Shown here: piece after piece, positions 61,583-64,000 of the stretch | How positions within the stretch are numbered: position 1 is the stretch's first letter | How the letters are laid out: every line of letters starts with the position of its first letter | Source of the DNA: Manihot esculenta | Taxonomy: Eukaryota; Streptophyta; Magnoliopsida; Malpighiales; Euphorbiaceae | Assembly: GCF_001659605.2 (NCBI RefSeq) | Contig: NC_035161.2 | Location: 4,110,265 to 4,174,264, forward strand | DNA length: 64,000 nucleotides | Reading direction: 5' to 3' | Made by a program: the position numbers and the translations under genes | The notes under the pieces: model-generated | Seen by the model: the letters and a program-made list of their open reading frames with translations, nothing else | The model's database searches: none | Told to the model about the DNA's origin: nothing

Positions 61583-62164
61583 CTAATAATTATATAAGTA
61601 AACTAAATCAATAATGTAACTAAAATAAAATACACTAAAAATTAACATAATCAAAATTTATAAACTAATAAAGTATATTTTTTGGGTTTTTATCTTCTCA
61701 TCGATCGGGACTATATCCAAACTAATTAATTTTGAATTGTTTTTAAGATTAACAGAATTTAAAATATAACATATTCGAATCCGTATGATCCAATTTTCTC
61801 TTCTTCCATCAAGTTCATGATGTAACATATACCCATGATAGTAAACTACTATTAGTAAACCTTGAGAATAATAATTTTAATTATAAAAAGTAGAATAATG
61901 ATAAGACAAACATGTGTGGAGATATACAATGGTGGCTGTATATATTGTTTTATTCATTACCAAAATGTATTTAATTAAAAAATATTATTAAAGCTTTTTC
62001 ATTTTAAAAAATATATTAAAATATTTTTAATATTTTAAAAAATTAATCTCTCTATTAATTTTTTTATTAAATATTTTACGATTTAATTTATATAATTTAA
62101 AAATATTAACCATTAACAAAAGGCAACTTTCTCTCTATAGAATGAGAGAGAAATCGTCAGCTTG

Positions 62165-62635
62165 TAGGAGCGAGCAGTATTCAATTCAAACAAAAAAAAT
62201 TGACCGAATCGAATTAATTTTAAAATTTGATTCGATTTTTTTATTCGCTTCGGTTCAGTTCGGTTTTTTATTTTAAAAATTTCAGTTATTTCGGTTCGAT
62301 TCGATTTTAATAAAAAAAATCTAAAAAAATCAAACCGAACCGATGAATGATAATAATATGTGATTTTCAATAATATAGAGAAATTAAATTATATTAAGAT
62401 TAAAATATTTTAATTAAAATTTAAAATATTAAAAATAAAGCGTGAAAAATAAAAAATTTATTAAAAATTGAAACCGATCAAATCGAATCGAACCGAACCG
62501 AATCATATCGGTTTGATTCGAATCGATTTTTGACCAAAATTGATTCGGTTCAGTTTTCATAAATATTAAAATTTCAATTTTTGGTTTATTCAATTCGATT
62601 TGATTTTAAACCGAACCGACCGAATGCTCACTCTA
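62165..62635. mobile_element. hAT-type MITE, copy 2 of the same family
   Basis: The 471-bp element begins TAGGAGCGAGCAGTATTC and ends GAATGCTCACTCTA. Flanking 8-mers TCAGCTTG (62157-62164) and TTAGCATG (62636-62643) match at six of eight. It is clearly related to the element at 61145 along its whole length, in the same orientation, but more decayed (CGGTT runs changed to CGATT, consistent with C-to-T decay). Confidence 0.8.
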
Positions 62636-62643
62636 TTAGCATG

Positions 62644-63780
62644 CAAATGAAAGACATTTGATTTTTTTTTTAAATAATAAACAAGATTACATTATAGAAA
62701 AGCTTCCCCCATTAAGATTCTGTAGATAAAAAATAGCGAATAAAATTTATATATTGACAGAATTGATAGATTATAATTAAAGTAATTATCACCAATATCA
62801 AAGTTATGATTTTAGTTGTTCAATATTTAAATATTAAAATATAAACATAATTTCTCGAAAAAATTTAAATTAATTTATGCAATAGGTTAAAATATATAGC
62901 TAATTAAAATATATATATATATATAAAATGAAATAGTAAGTGTCAAATTTATATTTTAACTAAAATTAATTTGAGATCATAGTTAAAATTATAAAGATAA
63001 AATTTAATTGATTTGTGAGATAAACATGAATTTTGCGAAAAAAATTTAAATTATTTTTGCAATATATGTGATAAAGCATACACAAATTGAAACTAAATTA
63101 ATTTCTTAAATGTTAACTATCATAAATTATAAAATAATATTACATATGAAATCTACTAATAATATTATTCATTGATTTATTTCTTTTCTTTATTAATAAT
63201 ATTATTGATCACAATATATGTAATAATATACTGATTACAGTATTGTTTTCGATAAGGAAAATTATGATAGTCTGTTATATATTATTAATTCAATTTATTT
63301 TTTTTATTAATAATCGATGTTGTTTTGATTATTTTTTTTTATAATAGATATGCAAAATAATAAAAATATCAATGATTTGGTGGGTAAAATCTCTAAAACT
63401 AAATCAATAAGAGATTTAAGATGAAGTTAGAGAAAACATTCGCTAATAAGATAGTCATTACCTCAAAATTGCCCTTTTAAATAGTTTGTCAATAATTTTA
63501 TTCTCGTGGAACTCGTATTTTGTGGTTAAGTTTTGATAGGACAAAAATTTATACTATTTAAGACTCTAAACTGGAATGAGTCTTGGAAAAACTCATTTGG
63601 ATTTTATTTAGAGATGGATCATAGAAAGACCCACTCAAGTTTTTGGACCATTTTCTCCAATGGTTCCTAAATTAATATCATTAGTCCCTCCTCTTATCCA
63701 CAAATCTTTAGGTTCAATTATTTTTTTTACGTGTTAGTACATTGCGAGTATTATATTGTGAAAAATGAATGGTAGTTCCT
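62644..63780. other. AT-rich intergenic DNA
   Basis: Very AT-rich with an (AT)n stretch near 62911-62926. I see no gene or element with definable ends. Confidence 0.4.
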
Positions 63781-63803
63781 TCGCTCCCTTTACTCATTTT
63801 CAT

Positions 63804-63835
63804 TATAAATAGGTGTGTGGGGTTCATTTGCCCCA
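63804..63835 (+). promoter_or_regulatory. Candidate promoter with TATA box for a plus-strand transcript
   Basis: TATAAATAGG at 63805-63814 is a near-ideal plant TATA box. About 30 bases downstream begins a CT-rich leader-like stretch (TCCTTATTCTCTCTTGTTTC, about 63850) that continues toward the window edge without an ATG start I can trust. It could belong to a gene right of the window or to an LTR; nothing here decides between them. Confidence 0.4.
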
Positions 63836-64000
63836 CACCTCCTTTCAAAACTCCTTATTCTCTCTTGTTTCTCTTCGTTTCTAAAGTTTTAGCTTTTCCA
63901 ATCACCGGATTTTGAAACTTTCGTTCTTTGTTTTTCCTTTATTCAAGGTATTTTTCTTAAAATTTACTTTGTTTGTGGTTCTTATTTGGTTGTTTATGAT

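Noticed and set aside
1..64000. CRISPR arrays, bacterial operons, tRNA or rRNA genes
   Set aside because: The genes are spliced plant genes. The tandem repeats at 2971 and 3660 lack regular unique spacers, and no tRNA or rRNA sequence was recognised by eye; a covariance-model scan was not possible.

Overview
The window is nuclear DNA from a flowering plant, almost certainly a eudicot. The evidence is AT-rich, intron-bearing genes for a plant-type cytosolic tyrosyl-tRNA synthetase and a plastid-type cysteine synthase with transit peptide, plus a dense and highly diverse transposon load (copia, chromodomain gypsy, L1 LINE, MULE, hAT and PIF/Harbinger). A woody member of the Euphorbiaceae is my guess, not something the sequence proves.

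Host genes. All host genes I can support are on the minus strand: (1) the first 22 codons of an unidentified protein leaving the window at base 1, with two telo-boxes upstream; (2) tyrosyl-tRNA synthetase, 10 exons, 11834-17500; (3) cysteine synthase / O-acetylserine (thiol) lyase with plastid-type transit peptide, 10 exons over almost 20 kb, 24470-44153; (4) a one-exon, 188-residue, four-pass membrane protein, 45118-45684; (5) a one-exon U5 snRNP 40-kDa WD40 protein, 57586-58623, with an intron in its 5' UTR. Exon coordinates for the two split genes were worked out by hand; every junction keeps GT/AG and reading phase. The genes are housekeeping functions and do not form one pathway.

Transposon landscape. 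3.6-9.5 kb: a ~58-bp minisatellite, a gag-less copia element with both 187-bp LTRs, and a reversed gypsy gag relic. 14.9-15.9 kb: a non-autonomous MULE with 9-bp target duplication in a TyrRS intron. 18.7-23.2 kb: a degraded L1 LINE split by a 1,247-bp inverted-repeat element whose arms are chains of short hairpins, flanked by a 36-bp direct duplication. 24.5-44.2 kb: the cysteine synthase introns hold a copia relic with an internal duplication, a chromodomain gypsy element with both LTRs, a hAT-type MITE and an snRNA-type promoter motif. 46.6-55.1 kb: a PIF/Harbinger transposase relic cut twice, once by a ~3.1-kb solo LTR and once by a 4.9-kb gypsy mosaic. 61-62.6 kb: two related hAT-type MITEs.

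The strongest candidate for something undescribed is the palindrome-of-palindromes at 19141-20387. Its hairpin modules share a core with short inverted repeats clustered in the gypsy LTR at 52.4 and 53.3 kb.
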